64,000 bases of DNA from JAADEM01 sp965371855. GTDB taxonomy: Bacteria; Bacteroidota; Bacteroidia; Bacteroidales; Marinilabiliaceae. Below, piece by piece: positions 61,288 through 64,000 of this stretch (position 1 is the first letter of the stretch; each line of letters starts with the position of its first letter). Location: the NCBI GenBank assembly GCA_965371855.1, contig CBDUZZ010000001.1:1-64000 (forward strand), read 5' to 3'. The translations under genes and the position numbers were made by a program. The notes beneath the pieces were generated by a model that was not told the origin of the DNA, made no database searches, and was given only the letters and a program-made list of their open reading frames with translations.

Positions 61288-61354
61288 AAACTTGACAAAC
61301 TTGACAAACTTGATAAACTTGATAAACTTGATAACTTTACAAACTTGATAAACT
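61288..61354. repeat. Tandem 9-bp repeat AAACTTGAY
   Basis: Five consecutive 9-mers AAACTTGAC/T, an 8-base variant and one more 9-mer run up to 4 bases before the next start codon. An AATTACGAATT-type run lies at 61215-61252. Together they fill the 147-base gap between uxuA and the LarA-like gene. Confidence 0.75.
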
Positions 61355-61357
61355 AAA

Positions 61358-62629
61358 ATGATATACTTCCAACAAGGCTCCGAAACTGCTAACCTCTCTT
61401 CCGAAGATCTAAAAAAAGGTCTGTTTGAAGCATTAGACAAAATTGGCAATGTAAACAGTGTTATGGCTGTACCGCCCGATAATACCCGGTATCATTCAAA
61501 AGCAGGTGAACTTACCTCTTTCGCTTACGATTATTATAAGGACAAGATGAAAGATATAATGCCAGCTCTCGGCACTCACGTTCCAATGACCGATGAAGAG
61601 ATTAGTCACATGTATAAAGGTATTCCAAAAGAACTATTCAGAATTCATGACTGGCGAAACGATGTGGTAACTGTAGGTACGGTACCTGAAGAGTATGTAT
61701 CGGAAATAACCGAAGGTGCGCTAAATTACTCATGGCCGGCACAGCTCAATAAACTGATTTGGGAAGGTGGTCATGACTTGATACTATCCATCGGACAAGT
61801 TGTACCACACGAGGTTGTTGGTATGGCCAACTACAATAAAAATATCTTTGTGGGTACCGGTGGTGCAGAAGGTATAAATAAAAGTCATTATGTTGGTGCT
61901 GCGTACGGAATGGAACGTATTATGGGACGAGCTGATACTCCTGTTCGCAAACTCCTGAATTATGCTTCCGATAATTTTACACCCGATTTGCCAATTATAT
62001 ACATCCAAACTGTTATAGCCATGGATAGTGATGGTAAGCTAAAAACCAGAGGGCTGTTTATAGGTGACGACATAGAGGTGTTTAATAAAGCCGCAGAGCT
62101 GTCGTTAAAAGTGAATTTCCAAATGCTCGATAAACCATTGGATAAAGTAGTTGTTTATCTCGACCCATCGGAGTTTAAAAGCACATGGCTTGGGAATAAA
62201 AGCGTTTACCGTACACGTATGGCACTGGCTGATAATGCCGAATTGATAATTCTTGCCCCGGGACTCAAGGAGTTTGGTGAAGATAAAGAGATTGACAGAC
62301 TAATTAGAAAATATGGTTATTGCGGCACTCCTGCAACATTGAAATATGTGGAAGAGAATGAAGAGTTACAAAATAACCTGGGAGCTGCTGCTCACCTTAT
62401 TCATGGAAGTTCAGAAAGCAGATTCAACATAACTTATTGCCCGGGACATTTAAGCAAGCAGGAGATTGAATCGGTCTATTTCAATTATGCTCCTTTAGAT
62501 GAGATGATGAAAAAATACAACCCACAAATACTGAAGGAAGGCAAAAACATTATGCCTGACGGAGAAGAGATATTTTACATATCCAATCCGGCACTGGGGT
62601 TGTGGGCAACAAAAACAAGGTTTAGTTAA
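61358..62629 (+). CDS. LarA-family protein (nickel-pincer hydroxy-acid racemase/epimerase-like)
   Basis: The 423-residue protein matches the LarA/DUF2088 fold: PPDNTRYHSKAGEL at the substrate site, GTHVPMTDEEISHM, GQVVPHEVVGMANYNKNIFVGTGGAEG and a late HGSSESRFNITYCPG. LarA is a lactate racemase with a nickel-pincer cofactor; relatives epimerise other 2-hydroxy acids, including aldonates. Between uxuA and central-pathway genes it could act on a uronate-derived aldonate such as mannonate, gluconate or altronate. The maturation genes larB, larC and larE are not in the window. Substrate inferred only. Confidence 0.8.
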   Translation: MIYFQQGSETANLSSEDLKKGLFEALDKIGNVNSVMAVPPDNTRYHSKAGELTSFAYDYYKDKMKDIMPALGTHVPMTDEEISHMYKGIPKELFRIHDWRNDVVTVGTVPEEYVSEITEGALNYSWPAQLNKLIWEGGHDLILSIGQVVPHEVVGMANYNKNIFVGTGGAEGINKSHYVGAAYGMERIMGRADTPVRKLLNYASDNFTPDLPIIYIQTVIAMDSDGKLKTRGLFIGDDIEVFNKAAELSLKVNFQMLDKPLDKVVVYLDPSEFKSTWLGNKSVYRTRMALADNAELIILAPGLKEFGEDKEIDRLIRKYGYCGTPATLKYVEENEELQNNLGAAAHLIHGSSESRFNITYCPGHLSKQEIESVYFNYAPLDEMMKKYNPQILKEGKNIMPDGEEIFYISNPALGLWATKTRFS

Positions 62630-62652
62630 TCAAAAATCAGCCAAAAAGATAT

Positions 62653-63792
62653 ATGACACTAAAAAAGAACATACGGATTGTTGCTGATGATAAAATTCCA
62701 TTTCTTAAAGGAGTATTGGAACCTTATGCCAAGGTAGAGTACTTTCCGGGTGCAAAAATAGATCATGAAATACTTAAAAATGCAGATGCTCTTATCACCC
62801 GTACCAGAACAAAAGCAAACAAAGATAATCTGAAAGGTTCAAAAGTTAAGTTTGTTGCTACTGCCACAATCGGGTTCGATCACATTGACATCGGTTGGCT
62901 GGAAGAAAACGGTATCAGCTGGACAAATGCTCCCGGCTGTAACTCTACTTCGGTAATGCAATATATTGCTGCCTCTTTAGTCTTCTTTGCCCGTAAAAAG
63001 GAATTTATATTCAAAAATAAAACTCTGGGAATAGTAGGTGTGGGTAACGTAGGCTCTAAAGTCGCAAAGATGGCAGAGATACTTGGCTTTAAGGTACTAC
63101 TGAACGACCCTCCACGGGCAAGGAAAGAAGGGTCAGGCTCTTTTGTTTCTCTCGAAGAGATTAAAAAGAAAGCTGACATTATCACTTTTCATGTTCCTCT
63201 AAATAAAGAAGGTAAAGATAAAACCCTGAACATGGGAGACGCGGACTTCTTCCATTCGTTTAAAAAATCACCTATTGTAATTAATAGTTCCAGAGGCCAG
63301 GTAATAGATGGTGAGGCATTCAAAGCAGCTATTCGTGAAGAAAAAGTATCAGGTGCAGTACTGGATGTATGGAATAACGAACCAAATATTGACTCTGAAC
63401 TTGTAGAGATGCTCGATATCGTAACACCCCATATTGCAGGTTATTCAATGGATGGAAAGGCCAACGGAACATCGATGTCGGTAAATGCCGTTGCTAACTT
63501 CTTTAACCTCCCTTTGAAGAATTGGGTTACTGAACAGATTCCTGAACCTGAGGAGACAGTAATTCAAATCGACAATACAAAACTTACGGAACAAGAGGTG
63601 TTTGAAAAAGCAATTTATCATACATACCCTATTGAAAAGGATGATGCCAATCTACGTTTAAACCTGCAGGATTTTGAAAAGCTAAGAGGGAATTACCCTG
63701 TCAGAAGAGAATTTCCTGCTTATCAGGTAAAACTAAAATCAGAAGATGAACATATTTTGGAACAATTAATAAAACTCGGATTTAATAATTAA
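62653..63792 (+). CDS. pdxB: Erythronate-4-phosphate dehydrogenase-like protein
   Basis: The 379-residue protein is a D-2-hydroxyacid dehydrogenase of PdxB type: NAD site GIVGVGNVGSKVAKMAEILGF, substrate and catalytic Arg in INSSRGQVIDG, and the His in TPHIAGYSMDG. PdxB acts in pyridoxal phosphate synthesis. The length with its C-terminal dimerisation part (about 290-379) and the CNSTSVMQYI motif fit PdxB better than SerA. The gene follows LarA-like by 23 bases. Confidence 0.85.
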   Translation: MTLKKNIRIVADDKIPFLKGVLEPYAKVEYFPGAKIDHEILKNADALITRTRTKANKDNLKGSKVKFVATATIGFDHIDIGWLEENGISWTNAPGCNSTSVMQYIAASLVFFARKKEFIFKNKTLGIVGVGNVGSKVAKMAEILGFKVLLNDPPRARKEGSGSFVSLEEIKKKADIITFHVPLNKEGKDKTLNMGDADFFHSFKKSPIVINSSRGQVIDGEAFKAAIREEKVSGAVLDVWNNEPNIDSELVEMLDIVTPHIAGYSMDGKANGTSMSVNAVANFFNLPLKNWVTEQIPEPEETVIQIDNTKLTEQEVFEKAIYHTYPIEKDDANLRLNLQDFEKLRGNYPVRREFPAYQVKLKSEDEHILEQLIKLGFNN

Positions 63793-63796
63793 CAAT

Positions 63797-64000
63797 ATGA
63801 AACAAAAAGCAGACATAGGACTAATCGGACTTGCCGTGATGGGCGAGAACCTTGTTTTAAACATGGAGAGTAAAGGATTTACCGTTTCCGTTTATAACAG
63901 AACAACAGAAAAAGTTGATAACTTCCTTAAAACTCGGGCGAAAGGAAAAAACATCATCGGCACACACTCTATGGAAGAGCTTGTTGATTCACTTGAGAAA
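63797..64000 (+). CDS. gnd: 6-phosphogluconate dehydrogenase, N-terminal part (cut by window end)
   Basis: The first 68 codons are seen: MKQKADIGLIGLAVMGENLVL then NMESKGFTVSVYNRTTEKVDNFL. GLAVMGxNLxLN is the NADP-binding opening of 6-phosphogluconate dehydrogenase, and YNRTxxKVD is the next conserved segment. The enzyme oxidatively decarboxylates 6-phosphogluconate to ribulose 5-phosphate. It starts 4 bases after pdxB. The rest lies outside the window. Confidence 0.92.
   Translation, partial: MKQKADIGLIGLAVMGENLVLNMESKGFTVSVYNRTTEKVDNFLKTRAKGKNIIGTHSMEELVDSLEK

Noticed and set aside
1..64000. CRISPR arrays, tRNA or rRNA genes
   Set aside because: No regularly spaced repeats of 24-40 bases and no tRNA or rRNA signatures were noticed on either strand; tandem runs found have units of only 7-9 bases.

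Overview
The window looks like a chromosomal segment of an AT-rich member of the Bacteroidota, probably Bacteroidales or Marinilabiliales. The signs are: start codons preceded by A-rich stretches rather than strong Shine-Dalgarno sites, -7 promoter elements of the form TAnnTTTG, many lipoproteins whose mature part begins Cys-Glu-Lys, FHS-type sugar permeases, GH20 and GH105 enzymes, KduI/KduD, and families such as DUF4105, DUF4412 and DUF4861. No tRNA, rRNA or CRISPR array was seen.

Layout. 1-5.0 kb: minus-strand block of small lipoproteins, an LVIVD-repeat lipoprotein and an outer-membrane barrel. 5.2-6.9 kb: pyrK-pyrD. 7.0-10.5 kb: unknown genes, a solitary HNH nuclease, and the remnant of a Pycsar-type membrane effector next to hairpin repeats. 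10.5-15.6 kb: DUF4105 membrane protein, serine beta-lactamase-like hydrolase, GH20 hexosaminidase. 15.76-21.93 kb: an integrated small phage genome. 22-33 kb: TPR protein, gyrA, clpC, sucD, DUF4412 protein, hybrid histidine kinase. 32.9-41.8 kb: a corrinoid methyltransferase cluster with its own GntR/LacI-like regulator and a divergent aminotransferase. 41.9-47 kb: galactose genes (mutarotase, permease, galK) and a ROK kinase. 47-48.6 kb: a scar with a purF tail, an orphan lutA-like gene and a histidine-kinase tail. 48.6-64 kb: a hexuronate/pectin-type polysaccharide locus, then a LarA homologue, pdxB-like gene and the start of gnd.

The most notable object is the 6.14-kb provirus. It is bounded by two 28-bp sites that look like XerCD dif sites and share an identical central hexamer. 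It carries a HUH replication initiator of the microvirus type and small membrane and structural genes, but no integrase, no Zot-like ATPase and no microvirus-size capsid gene. It is best read as a circular ssDNA phage, possibly membrane-containing, that uses host XerCD to enter the chromosome at dif. A 235-residue protein is the best capsid candidate. One membrane protein carries an annexin-like GTDE repeat.

The hexuronate locus forms a full route. A secreted propeller-GH105 fusion releases unsaturated uronates; KduI and KduD convert their keto form to 2-keto-3-deoxygluconate (KDG). UxaC, an SDR reductase and UxuA bring glucuronate to the same KDG. KdgK and KdgA then split it to pyruvate and glyceraldehyde 3-phosphate. 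A LacI-type repressor lies at the divergent point with a CAAACGTTTG operator next to its own promoter. The corrinoid cluster holds a corrinoid carrier, two UroD-type methyltransferases (one fused to a thioredoxin-like domain), a CobW GTPase, a MetH-activation-like protein and a RamA-like reductive activator, but no recognisable MtaB/MttB-type substrate methyltransferase.
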